The notes under the pieces were generated by a model that made no database searches, had not been told where the DNA came from, and saw only the letters and a program-made list of their open reading frames with translations. A stretch of DNA of 64,000 nt from Ustilago trichophora (taxonomy: Eukaryota; Basidiomycota; Ustilaginomycetes; Ustilaginales; Ustilaginaceae), in assembly GCA_900323505.1 (NCBI GenBank), contig OOIN01000047.1:372001-436000 (forward strand). Reading direction: 5' to 3'. Positions within the stretch are counted from its first letter, which is position 1. Each line of letters starts with the position of its first letter. Positions 10,441-21,178 of this stretch are shown here, one piece after another. A program made the position numbers and the translations under genes.

Positions 10441-13400
10441 ATGCCGCCTCGGGCACGGATCTTTACCTCTCTCGTTCTCGTCGCCCGTCGATCCCCTGCG
10501 CTCGCAACACCACGCACCGCCAAATCTCTCACCTTCTGGCCGTGTTGTCAGATTACCCCCATCTCGCAGCACTTGATTCGCACCATGTCGTCCTCCACAG
10601 CATCAGCTGCCCCTGAGCAGCAGCAGCCTTCCGGCTCAGCCCAGAGCAATGCTTCCAACGCTGCTCCCGCTGACGCCCCTCTCGGCCCCGACGGTCAGCC
10701 CATGACCAAGAGCGCCATGAAGAAAGCAGCCAAACTCGCCGAAAAGCAGGCCAAGCAGGCTGCCAAGGACGCTCTTAAGAGCGACAAGCCTGCACAGAAT
10801 GCCGCCGGCTCTGGCGCACCAAAGAAGGAGAAGCCCAAGAAGGAGGTAAAGGAGGAACCAGAGTGGGTCAACAACACCGTCCCTGGCGACAAAAAGGATC
10901 TCTCCCAGCCCATGGAGAGCGGATATAACCCGCTCCACGTCGAACAGAGCTGGTACCAGTGGTGGGAGAAGAGCAACCACTTCAAGCCCGCAGAGCCTTC
11001 CGAGTCGGACCCTTACAACCCTGAAAAGACTTTCATTGTCCCCGCACCCCCTCCCAACGTCACTGGCTCTCTCCACATCGGTCACGCCCTCACCATCTCG
11101 ATCCAGGACACCTTGATCCGATGGTACCGCATGAACGGCTACAGGACCCTCTTCAACCCCGGTTACGACCATGCCGGTATCGCCACCCAGAGTGTCGTTG
11201 AAAAGCGTTTGGCAAAGACAGAGGGAAAGTCCCGCTACGACTACGGACGCGAGGCTTTCTTGGAAAAGGTCTTTGAGTGGAAAGACGACTACCAATCGCG
11301 CATTTCCAACCAGATGCGTCGTCTCGGCGCTTCGTACGACTTCTCCAGGGAGGCCTTCACCATGGATGCTCCTCGTTCCAAGGCCGTCACCGAGGCCTTC
11401 TGCAAGCTCCACGAAGACGGCATCATCTACCGTGCCAATCGTCTCGTCAACTGGTGCTGCAAGCTCCACACCACCCTCTCCAACCTCGAGGTCGACCAGA
11501 AGCAGCTCAATGGCCGCACTTTGATGAATGTCCCCGGCTACCCTGCCAACGAGCGCATCGAATTCGGTGTCATTGTCAGCTTCTCCTACCAGATCGAGGG
11601 CAGCGACGAGAAGATTGTTGTCGCTACCACCCGTCCCGAGACCATGCTCGGTGATACCGCCGTCGCCGTCCACCCCGACGACCCGCGATACAAGCACCTC
11701 CACGGTAAGAACGTCGTCCACCCCTTCGTTGCCGGCCGCAAGATTCCCATCGTCGCCGATTCCATCATTGTCGATATGGAGTTCGGAACCGGTGCCGTCA
11801 AGATCACCCCGGCTCACGACCCCAACGATTACGAGGTCGGCAAGCGCCACGACCTCGAGTTTGTCAACATCCTCAACGACGACGGCACTCTCAACGAAAA
11901 CTGTGGTGAATTCGCCGGCATGAAGCGATTCTCTGCCCGTCGCGCCGTCATCGACAAGCTCAAGGAGATTGGCAGCTACGTCGAGACCAAGGACAACCCC
12001 ATGACCGTCCCCATTTGCTCGCGATCCGGCGATGTTATCGAGCCAATCATGAAGCCTCAGTGGTGGGTCAACTGCAAGCCTTTGGCTGCCAAGGTCATCG
12101 AGAAGGTCCGAGCTGGCGAGATGTCCATCACCCCTACCGTCTCCGAGAAGGAGTTCTTCCGTTGGATGGAGAACATCCAGGACTGGTGCATTTCGCGTCA
12201 GCTCTGGTGGGGTCACCGATGTCCCGTCTACTTTGTCAACATCGAGGGCGAGTCGCAGGACCGCAGCGAAGAGAAGTTCTGGGTCGTTGGTAGGAGCATC
12301 GAAGAGGCCCAGGAGCGAGCTGCCAAGCTCGCCAACGGCAAGAGCTTCACTCTGGAGCAGGACGAGGACGTGCTCGACACCTGGTTCAGCTCCGGTCTCT
12401 GGCCCTTCTCCATCATGGGTTGGCCGGACAAGACCGACGACATCAAGCACTTCTACCCTTCTTCGCTGCTCGAGACTGGTTGGGACATTCTCTTCTTCTG
12501 GGTCGCCAGGATGTGCATGCTCGGTGTCTACCTTACTGGCACTCTGCCTTTCAAGGAGGTCTTCTGCCACGCCATGGTCCGTGACGCCCACGGACGAAAG
12601 ATGTCCAAGTCGCTCGGCAACGTCATTGACCCTCTCGATGTCATTGAGGGCATCACCCTCGACGGTCTCCACACCAAGCTCAAGGAGGGCAACTTGGACG
12701 ACAAGGAGATTGCCAAGGCTGCCCAGGGACAGAAGAAGGACTTCCCCAAGGGTATCCCACAGTGTGGTACCGATGCCCTCCGCTTCGCCCTTTGCGCCTA
12801 CACCTCTGCTGGTCGCGACATCAACCTCGACATTCTGCGCGTCGAGGGCTACCGCAAGTTCTGCAACAAGCTCTGGAACGCCACCAAGTTTGCCTTGCTC
12901 AAGCTCGAGCCCATCGCCTCGTTCCAGCCTGCCGCATCGGACGAGCCCTCGGGAGACGAGTCACTCGTCGAAAAGTGGATCCTCCACAAGCTCAACAACG
13001 CCGCCAAGACGGTCAACGAAAACCTCAAGGAGCGCAACTTTATGGCGGCCACCTCGGCCGTGTACAACTTTTGGCTGTACGAACTGTGTGATGTCTACAT
13101 TGAGGCGATCAAGCCCATTACCGACCCCAGCGCTTCCGATGCCAAGGCACGTGCCAGTGCCCAGCAGACTCTGTACACCTGTCTTGACTCGGGTTTGAAG
13201 CTGTTGCATCCCTTCATGCCGTTTGTCACCGAGGAGCTCTGGCAGCGATTGCCCCGTCGAGCGGGTGAAAAGGCCGAGTCGATTGCTCTGGCTAGCTACC
13301 CCGTCTACATGGCAAGCCGGGATGACGCCACTGCCGAAGCTGCGTTTGAGGAAGTCTTTGCCGCCGTTCGCGCCATCCGCGGCATGTGCACCGATTACAA

Positions 13401-13824
13401 CTTGCTCAAGGACGTTCAGGTCTTCCTCGAGACCAGCGACTCGTCCTTTAGCCAGACCCTCAGTGGCTCCTCGGAGGTCGCTGCTACCCTCGTCAAAGGC
13501 TGTACCAGCGTCAAGGTTGTCGCTTCTGCTGCCGACGTTCCTAAGGGATGTGCCGTGTCCTCTATCTCGTCCCGCCTCAACGCACACTTGCTGATTCGCG
13601 GATTGGTCAACATCGATCAAGAGCTCGCCAAACTTGACAAGAAGTTGCAACTCAACGCCGTAGGCATCGAAAAGATCAGCGCTCCCATGAACAAGCCTCA
13701 GGAATGGTCGAGGATGCCTCAGGAGGTTAAAGATACTACTGCTGAAAAGTTGAAGAACTTGGAGGCCGAAAAGCAGGCTATGCTTAGTGCCAAGGCTCAG
13801 TTTGAGAGCATTAGGGACGATTGA
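10441..13824 (+). CDS. VAS1: Valyl-tRNA synthetase, cytosolic and mitochondrial (dual start)
   Basis: 1127-residue class Ia synthetase that charges tRNA-Val. The HIGH motif is at residues 212-215 (in PPPNVTGSLHIGHA) and KMSKS at 720-724 (in GRKMSKSLGNVIDP); the editing domain lies between them and the anticodon-binding domain and C-terminal coiled coil follow, ending with a Lys/Glu-rich helix. The first 48 residues are Arg/Ser/Thr-rich with no acidic residue, like a mitochondrial presequence. A second in-frame ATG at 10585 (Met49, MSSSTAS) then opens the cytosolic-type N-terminus with a Lys/Ala-rich extension. Yeast VAS1 makes both enzymes from one gene through two starts, and the same is inferred here. 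Intronless. Confidence 0.96.
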   Translation: MPPRARIFTSLVLVARRSPALATPRTAKSLTFWPCCQITPISQHLIRTMSSSTASAAPEQQQPSGSAQSNASNAAPADAPLGPDGQPMTKSAMKKAAKLAEKQAKQAAKDALKSDKPAQNAAGSGAPKKEKPKKEVKEEPEWVNNTVPGDKKDLSQPMESGYNPLHVEQSWYQWWEKSNHFKPAEPSESDPYNPEKTFIVPAPPPNVTGSLHIGHALTISIQDTLIRWYRMNGYRTLFNPGYDHAGIATQSVVEKRLAKTEGKSRYDYGREAFLEKVFEWKDDYQSRISNQMRRLGASYDFSREAFTMDAPRSKAVTEAFCKLHEDGIIYRANRLVNWCCKLHTTLSNLEVDQKQLNGRTLMNVPGYPANERIEFGVIVSFSYQIEGSDEKIVVATTRPETMLGDTAVAVHPDDPRYKHLHGKNVVHPFVAGRKIPIVADSIIVDMEFGTGAVKITPAHDPNDYEVGKRHDLEFVNILNDDGTLNENCGEFAGMKRFSARRAVIDKLKEIGSYVETKDNPMTVPICSRSGDVIEPIMKPQWWVNCKPLAAKVIEKVRAGEMSITPTVSEKEFFRWMENIQDWCISRQLWWGHRCPVYFVNIEGESQDRSEEKFWVVGRSIEEAQERAAKLANGKSFTLEQDEDVLDTWFSSGLWPFSIMGWPDKTDDIKHFYPSSLLETGWDILFFWVARMCMLGVYLTGTLPFKEVFCHAMVRDAHGRKMSKSLGNVIDPLDVIEGITLDGLHTKLKEGNLDDKEIAKAAQGQKKDFPKGIPQCGTDALRFALCAYTSAGRDINLDILRVEGYRKFCNKLWNATKFALLKLEPIASFQPAASDEPSGDESLVEKWILHKLNNAAKTVNENLKERNFMAATSAVYNFWLYELCDVYIEAIKPITDPSASDAKARASAQQTLYTCLDSGLKLLHPFMPFVTEELWQRLPRRAGEKAESIALASYPVYMASRDDATAEAAFEEVFAAVRAIRGMCTDYNLLKDVQVFLETSDSSFSQTLSGSSEVAATLVKGCTSVKVVASAADVPKGCAVSSISSRLNAHLLIRGLVNIDQELAKLDKKLQLNAVGIEKISAPMNKPQEWSRMPQEVKDTTAEKLKNLEAEKQAMLSAKAQFESIRDD

Positions 13825-13902
13825 AGTGTCGATTTGGGCACCATTTTGAGAAGAAACGTTTTGTAGAGTAGAGTATCAATGCTTTCAAGTCCATTTTCTA
13901 GC

Positions 13903-13986
13903 TTTTTTTTTTTTTGTTTTTTTTTTTTTTGTTTTTTTTTTTTTGTTTTTTTTTTTTTTGTTTTTTTTTTTGTTTTTTTTTTTTTT
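13903..13986. repeat. T-tract minisatellite with single G spacers
   Basis: Six runs of 11-14 T separated by single G residues (T13 G T14 G T13 G T14 G T11 G T14), about 80 bp after the valyl-tRNA synthetase stop. On the other strand it reads as Lys/Asn-rich open frames, which are not genes. It may serve as a 3'-end or nucleosome-free element, or simply be slippage-prone DNA. Confidence 0.9.
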
Positions 13987-14591
13987 AATTTGCTGTGTCT
14001 TGTAATTTGTGTGGTGAAAGGAAAGAAACAGGGGCGAATAGTCGATTGATCGCGATGAGATCGAGCCGCACTGATTATCGCTCACTGTCAAACATTCAAT
14101 GCTTTATACATAACAGTCCCCTGATAATACTTTCCTGCTTTTCAAGTCAAACTACATTTGATCAAGTCGCTGACTCAAGATATGCCTCATGTACACCCAC
14201 CGGCACGCGCTGCACGGAAAAGTTTACGACCAACTTACGCGCATACTGTACAAACCAGCAGCTAAAAGCGCTTGCGTCCAACTTGATGCATGCCTCAAAT
14301 CATCTCTAGATCGCACAGTCGCATCAGACAAAGACGAGATTTACCGAAGGGTTGCATGTGTGCATTGCATTAGCCTATTTTTGGGTGTGAAGTGAGAAGA
14401 GGGTTGTGTGCACGAATGTGTGGGAAAACAAGGAGAGCCATGGCTAGCTTTGGCTTCCAGGTTTATATATGCAGGATGGGGTTGGGACACGCTGTCATGT
14501 CTTCAACCTCACATTGACTGGGTAAGAGGATCAGTATACAAGATGAAAAGAGGGGAGGAGAGAAAAGGAATCCAAGGGTGAATCAGTGCAT
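13987..14591. other. Convergent 3' intergenic region
   Basis: About 600 bp between the convergent valyl-tRNA synthetase and S8 genes, presumably both 3' UTRs. No gene or clear terminator structure was seen. Confidence 0.5.
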
Positions 14592-15224
14592 TTACTGCTT
14601 GCCCTTGGAAGCCTTGAGACGACGAACGTAGAACTCGAGCTCCTTGCCCTCGAGAATGTAACCGTCACATCGGCCAGACTGACCGGGGCGGCTGGAGATG
14701 GCGGCGTAGAGACGACCGGCACCGAACTGCTGCTCGACGAGCGAGTCGAGCTTGGAGTCCTTGCGGCGGTTCTCGAGCTTGCGGGTGACGTTGTTGCTGA
14801 GCTTGGTCTCGTCAACGTTGGCCTCGGCGGCACCCTGACCAGCGGCACGGCGCTTGGTGGTGACGGGCTGGCCGTAGTGCTTCTCGTAAGCCTGACGGAA
14901 GGGGGTGGCGTCAACCTGGACGATGCAGCCCTTGACGAGGGTGTTGGTGCGGACAAGCTCGTTGTTCGAGGCGTTGTAGACGACACCGAGAACACGGGTC
15001 TTGGCAGTGATGTGCTCAGAGCCCCAGGCGAAGTTGCCAGAGTCGAGACGGAGAGCACGGTACTTGAGGTTACCACCACGAACGCGGACGGTGTGGATGC
15101 GCTTGGCACCGATACGGGTGTTGGCAGCCTGACGACCGAGCTCGAAAGCGCGCTTCTTGCGGTAGTAGGCGCGGCGAGCACCGGAAGCCGATCGCTTGTG
15201 TCGCGAGTCACGAGTGATACCCAT
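14592..15224 (-). CDS. RPS8: 40S ribosomal protein S8 (eS8)
   Basis: 210 residues starting [15 protein letters not shown], the hallmark N-terminus of eukaryotic eS8, and ending [14 protein letters not shown]. The body contains [16 protein letters not shown] and [19 protein letters not shown], all characteristic of the family; length matches eS8 (about 200-210). It is a structural protein of the small subunit. Codon use is strongly biased to C-ending codons, as expected for a highly expressed gene. The frame continues upstream to another ATG at 15380, but those 52 codons look like a pyrimidine-rich leader rather than protein. No intron is needed. Confidence 0.97.
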   Translation of the reverse strand: MGITRDSRHKRSASGARRAYYRKKRAFELGRQAANTRIGAKRIHTVRVRGGNLKYRALRLDSGNFAWGSEHITAKTRVLGVVYNASNNELVRTNTLVKGCIVQVDATPFRQAYEKHYGQPVTTKRRAAGQGAAEANVDETKLSNNVTRKLENRRKDSKLDSLVEQQFGAGRLYAAISSRPGQSGRCDGYILEGKELEFYVRRLKASKGKQ

Positions 15225-17335
15225 GTTGAATCTGAGGAGGTGTAAAGTGACGGGGATGAGTGTCGAGATGCAAGATGATGGTGCAATGCGAAAGAGTCGA
15301 TAATGAGGTTGTGTGGGAAGGAAAATAAGAAAATGAATTTTACAGTCAGTTTTCTGATGCTGAAATTTGCAAAGAGTCATGCAACCGCTTCGACTGCAAC
15401 GTCAAGACTAGGACAACGCAGAGAGAGAGAGAACCATGATTTGTCGAAAAGATTGCAATAGACGCAAATCCGAGACGGTATGTTGGTGCGTGGTCTAGAT
15501 GCTGATGCTGGATTGATAATGTCGGGTGTGTGCAAAAAGGTCGCAGAGACTGAGAAAGGTGGAAGCTGGCGTAATAGCATCGACAAGCAGGCGTGTAGAA
15601 GAATGTGATCTGTGGATAGCCATCTGTTATTGCGAAAGCTTCAAGATGTCCTTCTCAACGTGTTGGTCCTACCCCTACTTGCTCAAAACACTGCGTGCTG
15701 TTGATGGCCTTTGCGCAGATCCAAGCTTGCACGCAGAATGCTTTCCTCATGGATGTGTTTGATGCTCCAACAGCATCCGTAGAAGCCTCGTTGCAACTTG
15801 TTTCTCGTGTCCTTCCCTGTTTCATCTTCCAAGTATTGACCTTAAATGCCCTGCAGAGTCGAGTCCGTGTTTGCAGCTGATGTGCTGTGCTGCCATTACG
15901 GGCTTGGGTCCTTGATTGCATCCAAGTTCTTCCTGCCAAATTGTCGGATTGCTGGAAGCTGGTGCGAATAGACAAAGCTTTCCAAGGAGCGATGGCCTCA
16001 GGAGCCGTGTGCATTACGAGAGTGGTGATGCGGCGCAAGGCGCTGATACGTGCGTAGCCGTCTCAGATCGTCGTATAAAGCTCTGAGATGCATGCTGGCG
16101 AAGTGTCGTCTTTGTCGAATGTTTCTGCCAGGTCTGCGAATGCTGCAATGTGTGGATTGTGTCGTCGTGATCGTCTCTGTTGTCGTTGTCATAGTATGCG
16201 TTGGCCGATAATGTGCGGTTTCGGCATGCTTACCTTGAGTTATGTGTCTTGAGGGGATGAGAAGTGACCTAGGGAGAGGGAAAGAGGAGGAGGTGTAGAT
16301 GTCGAACTCGACTCGGACTCGGCGGGCTCGACGGCGAGCGCGATCCACAGTCACACAGAGAGATGCCTTCCGTCCAATTTCGCAGTCTGCTGTCTGGCTG
16401 CTCGAGATTGGTTAGGCTGCCCGCCCAAGCTGGTCCCCAATGCTTCCAAGGTCTCGGCCTGTCTGGCGCGTGCCTTTGACTGGCTAGCTGCCTCAAGAAT
16501 GGATTGGAATCATGATATGAATTCAATTAGTGCTACGCTTGAATTCAGAATTCCATTTCTAAATTCTGACTTGCGAGCTAAACACGTGACAAAAATTGTG
16601 CTCGGCCGAAGTCAGGGTTAGACGCCGATAATCCCCGATCGCAGCGCGTCGACATCGACGTATATCGGTGACTTTTGTTAGATTCGATGACACCTCTCTC
16701 TCTCTCTCTCTCTGGACCCTGCCTGCCATCTTTTCTGCCCGCCGGTCTGTGGGAAAATTCAAAATTCAAATCGACGCAGGGCGCATTCCAATCCGCAGGC
16801 ACTCTTGGATACTAATTTATTTGACCTCGGATTTTGGCTTGCAGCATGACGCTTGAAGCACATGCACTCACACTCTGGCCTACTCTTCAACGTGCAATCT
16901 GTGGAAGCTCTCAATACCCGGCGGCCGTTGAGTGGGAGCATTGAATGACAAGATGTCGATAACCAGAAACGCAGCCTGGAAGCCAAGGAAAGCACGTGTG
17001 AGACTCAATTCAGATTCTGTGCAACGAGGATCTACATTTCCAGAGCTGGTTTTTATCCATGAGCAGCAATAATTACTGAGCTGACATCATGACCATGCCT
17101 CGAGACCTTGCTAGTCCAGCGATGCTCGAGGGTTCTTTGTGATCCGTTCATGTCTCTCTCTCACCGCAACATGCCACGCTCAAGACACGCTAGTTTGTCC
17201 TCCATATCTAAATTGACACAGGCGACTCGGCGTCGTGTACGGAGCGCACGCAACAGAGAGAAAGAGAGAACGATTATAAAAAAAAAAATTAAAAAGAAAA
17301 AGGTTGGGATGGTGTCTGCGCGCAATCCAAGCGTG

Positions 17336-17353
17336 GTACTGTACTGTACAGTA
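17336..17353. repeat. Palindromic GTACTGTACTGTACAGTA motif, copy 1
   Basis: 18-bp element with the self-complementary core TACTGTACAGTA. It is identical to the copy at 17877-17894, and related copies lie at 18281, 24857 and 41792, all intergenic. Confidence 0.8.
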
Positions 17354-17876
17354 GATCCTCTCTCTTTCTACAGTCCTTGTGCAAAAAGCGAAAATGTAGG
17401 GACAATGAATTAAGACCTCTTTTGGAATTAGGGAAAGAAGCGAGGCTCGCCTATTTCAATAATGGGCGGGTGGATCGGCCAGCGAAAGAGAAAGAGGAGA
17501 AGAACTGAATCGAAGGCAACCTTGTCCACAGAGACGGCAACCCGAACGTCGATCGCTTTCACAGCCGCCAATGGCGGTGACCAACCACGCTTGCTTCCCG
17601 TTGCAACGGTAGGCAGCCATGGCCGATGCATGCTGTCCTGATCGCGCACAAATGCTGTACTGCGAGAATCTGAGTACTGGCTACTCTGTCGAGGGATTGA
17701 ACGGAACAAGACGAAAACCGGAAGGCGGCTAGCGTAGACAGGCGATGCTGCGCCAAATTTGTTTAGTATCCATTGTTCCTAGCCTTGTTAGCCTGTCAAA
17801 TGAGGACATGAAGGACCCTTGTTGTTGGACAGGTCGAAAATCCCACGCAAACCCCTTGCCAGCAGCACTCTATGTC

Positions 17877-17894
17877 GTACTGTACTGTACAGTA
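17877..17894. repeat. Palindromic GTACTGTACTGTACAGTA motif, copy 2
   Basis: Identical over 18 bp to copy 1, about 540 bp away in the same intergenic region; the flanking bases differ, so this is not a long duplication. Confidence 0.8.
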
Positions 17895-18280
17895 ACTTAC
17901 TGCAGCTTGGGAAATTCGCTCGGCTGTCACAAAGCTTGAATTTCGGATCGTTAGACCAAAGTCCTTGTGGCCCCCCCCTGACCTTTGTTGCAATTGAATC
18001 CTTACGCCGGGCCACAGCGCTGGTGCAGTGCATCGCATGGCATCGGATGCTGCACAAAGGCCCTGTTTTACTCCAGCTGCTCTTCCAACATCGTTCTTGT
18101 CGTCTTGAATCTTTGAAAGCGTGAAAGACAAGAGGGACTCGTAGCACAAGCAAAGCCTAAAATTACAAGAAAAGAAAAGGAGAGGTGGAATCACGTCAGG
18201 ATCGTGCATAAAACCTGTTGCACAGATTCGTGTCAAAACTCGCTTCTTTCAACGGGCAGCTCAAGACATACAGTGATGAA

Positions 18281-18290
18281 CTGTACAGTA
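18281..18290. repeat. Short copy of the palindromic motif (CTGTACAGTA)
   Basis: Ten-base match to the 3' half of the 18-bp motif, in the same intergenic region. Taken alone it could be chance. Confidence 0.45.
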
Positions 18291-19057
18291 GGGCAGAATT
18301 GTCAGAGTGCCCTATGAGTGTGATATTAACGGCAAGGGCGCTAAATTGCCTGCCATACAGTAACTTGGCCTGGCGCAAAAAGAAAAAAGTGCTCAAGCCA
18401 TGCAATGCAATCCATCACTCAACTCTTTGTCGGATAGCGTTGGCGCCCAACAGCTCAGCATTCTCAGTCTCCCGTCTTCAGCTGCCCTTGTGTTGACCGT
18501 CTCATGACATCCTCTTTGCTTCTCACCTTCATCGTTCCCCTATTCCTCCCTACCGTTCCGATCCACTCACCCGCGGTGCTTGTCAGCTATACTACACAAC
18601 GCCGCTGCACGCCCTACCTTGTTCCCGACTCTCCACCGCAGATCGGCACACATCTCGCAATCCTCTTTCCTTCTCAGGCAGACAGGAATTCAGCATCCTT
18701 CCCAGTTCATACCACAATCCCAACTTCAGCTGGCTGAAGCTATTGGTTTTCCAAGCCACTCGGACGTCTCTCCTACGCAAAGCTTCCGAATCCATCCCTT
18801 TCATCCCGAAGATCGAAACGTCGCTTCCTTTGCCAACCGTCGTCAGATTTACGGCTTTGCTTCGGGTCTTGTCTCTGCCTCGGCTTCCTATCTAATCTCC
18901 ACCATCTTTCTCTTCCACCAAGGTCTGCTGGTCCATCTCACAGCACGAGATAGGTCCGCCCTTGCACTCTGACCGCACAGCATCGCAACGCTCGCCCGGT
19001 CTCGACACTCTTTTTACCGTATCGCTACTCTTGCATTCTTAGCCAACCCTTGATAGG

Positions 19058-20994
19058 ATGATGCATCGCAACTTTGCAAGTACGATTGCCAACGACACAG
19101 CTATCGATACCAAACAACTTGGTCCATCCCTCACCTCTCCCTTCACCTATACCTTGCCCATTGGAGATCCCAGCATGATCAAACAAGCTGCCTCGCAGCA
19201 TCCGCACGGACTCACCAAGTTACAGCATCGTCTTCTCTATGAGTCCGACTCCGACTCGTCATTCGACCTCACCTTCAGCTCCCCTTCCAGCATCGGTTCC
19301 AATTCCGAGTACAGCGATGTCGGCTACCAGTCCTCTTCGCGTTCGCGCACTTCCAGCCATGGCCTGTCACGCCGTATGGCCGGCCACGCCTCCCGCTCCG
19401 AGTCCATCTCGTCGGTGCTAGGATGCTCCATCGCCATCCAGAGAGTTCTCATGGGCACCAACCCGCCTCTGAGCTCCTCGAAAAAGTCGCAACGTCAGTC
19501 GGTTCGCGCCATCGCCAGTGCCTTTGAGGAAGCAGGCAGGACCGGAGTCATGGGTGCTCCCAACAAGATTGGCACTCAGCTCAGCCGCCTAGATGAAGTC
19601 AGCGCACCGGCCAACGAGAGTCAGAGTGTTCAAAGTGCTCCAACACAGGCGTCTGATACGAGTTTCGCCCAGGGTCCGGCCCAAGCCGCAGGTCAACCCA
19701 ACGCTTCTCTCTCACCTCAGTCCAACAGCTCCTTCCTCGGACGTTCCGCAGCTGGTCATGGCCCCGTGCCTGCCCGGCTCAAGATTACAAAGCAGCCTCT
19801 TCAGGGTCCTTTGTCTGCCCCTGCCACCATCACTACCACCAACACGATGCCGAATGCTTCTGCGCAGCCTGCTGATCTCCGCGAGTCTTCTCTCGCCCAA
19901 GCTCAATTCGTCTTTCCCCCTCGCTCTTCTGGACAAAAGCGATGGCCATTTGACGAGCCGCACCCGCGGATTCGTAGCTTTATCAGCCTCGATGATCAGT
20001 ATGATGACGATGAGCCCGCCTTCGACATTGTCCCATCCCCCTCTCGCAGGAGGAACTTTCCCCTTTCATCCGCTGCCACGCCACCGACCGCACCGGCACA
20101 GCTTGCGCATCGTGCCGAAGACAACCCACGCGCTTCTCTGAGTGCGAGTGCAAGCGCAGGTGCAAGTGTAAGCACGAGTCTCGTAGACTCTTCCCCACCG
20201 CGCTCTTGTCACTCTGCCGCATCGCGCGACTCGATGGACTCAACGTATTCTTTCGACTCGCTCAGTGGGCACCCTTTCTCGTTGCAACTTCCAGATCGTG
20301 ACCACCGAGTCAGCTCTAGCGCATCTTTCCTTGATCTTGACGATATTGACAGTTTTACAAGTCCCTTCATTGGCAGCAGCAGCAGCTGCTGCAACGCTGG
20401 CCCCATTAACCCACCGACGGATGCAGATGATGCAGATGAGGTTTCACGCCAGCAAGTGGAAATCTCTCCTCCAACCCCCACCACGGTACCAGTGGTGCAG
20501 GACCAGCTTGTCTCCTCTCCCCGCGCATCCGCCTCCACCCTGCAGCCATTGCTTCTTTCCACCTCGCGTCCATCATCGTCCTCGTCGTCGTCGACGACGA
20601 CCCTGACGCCGTCGGCACTGGCAGCTGCACCCATGTCAATGAGGGTCAACGACGATACCTCTTTCCCATTGCCTCCCTTCACCGCAGCGAGAGCCGCTTC
20701 CTCTGTATCCATTTCGCGTCGCAATTTTTCCGAACTCAGCGACAGGTTTAAAGACACTCTCACTCTTGGCACAACCCAGCCGATGGGCAGTGCCCCATCA
20801 CACACGCTCGATCTAGGCAGCGAATCGGGCGCAGATCAATCGCTTGCTATTACCGAGCTCAAGCGCGAGGCTCAAGCGCTGCTTGATTCGATTCGCAGTC
20901 TGAGCGACGAGATTGACTCTTCGATCCCTCCTACACACAGGCTGCCAGGTAGCGCATATAGACTGGCGAATGCGAAACCTTGTTCATCCTCTGC

Positions 20995-21028
<34 letters not shown>

Positions 21029-21178
21029 GGGGGCGCGGTGAACGACGAGACAAGGGCAAGCTTTGTCGCCGTCGACGAGAGCTATTCCGACACATGGAGG
21101 CTTATGGACGCATGGTATTGGTCCAGTTTTGAACTCGGTTCGCCCTCTTCTTCGTCATTGTCACCCACTTCGTTTTGA
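19058..21178 (+). CDS. Ser-rich, largely disordered protein of unknown function
   Basis: 706 residues from tandem ATGs at 19058 and 19061. No known domain is recognised. Ser, Pro, Thr and Ala dominate. Segments with more order are the N-terminal GLTKLQHRLLYESDSDSSFDL, a short helix with KSQRQSVRAIASAFEEAGR (about 150-168), and a C-terminal helix with ELKREAQALLDSIRSLSDEID (about 607-627). A polyserine run near residues 647-658 is encoded by an AGC microsatellite. Numerous SP, TP and RS sites would suit phosphorylation, but that is inference. The gene is preceded by a roughly 500-bp CT-rich leader. The long intact frame and pyrimidine-rich leader make it a credible gene; function is unknown. 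Confidence 0.7.
20994..21029 (+). repeat. AGC microsatellite in coding sequence
   Basis: About eleven consecutive AGC triplets coding for polyserine near the C-terminus of the Ser-rich protein. Likely length-variable between strains. Confidence 0.85.

Larger units (their letters stand above)
15225..19057. other. 3.8-kb gene-poor intergenic region
   Basis: It begins with the S8 promoter and ends with the pyrimidine-rich leader of the Ser-rich gene. Open frames are short and without homology I can recognise. It holds a (CT)n run at about 16692-16713, an A-rich tract at 17278-17301 and two identical 18-bp palindromic motifs (17336-17353 and 17877-17894). No tRNA-like fold was seen. A noncoding RNA or a heavily spliced gene cannot be excluded. 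Confidence 0.5.

Noticed and set aside
10636..12672. 678-codon open frame antisense to valyl-tRNA synthetase
   Set aside because: A codon-bias shadow: C-ending codons on the sense strand keep this antisense frame free of stops. Its Val/Gly/Asp/Leu-rich product has no domain.
13885..14091. Lys/Asn-rich minus-strand frame
   Set aside because: Direct product of the T-tract array, not a gene.
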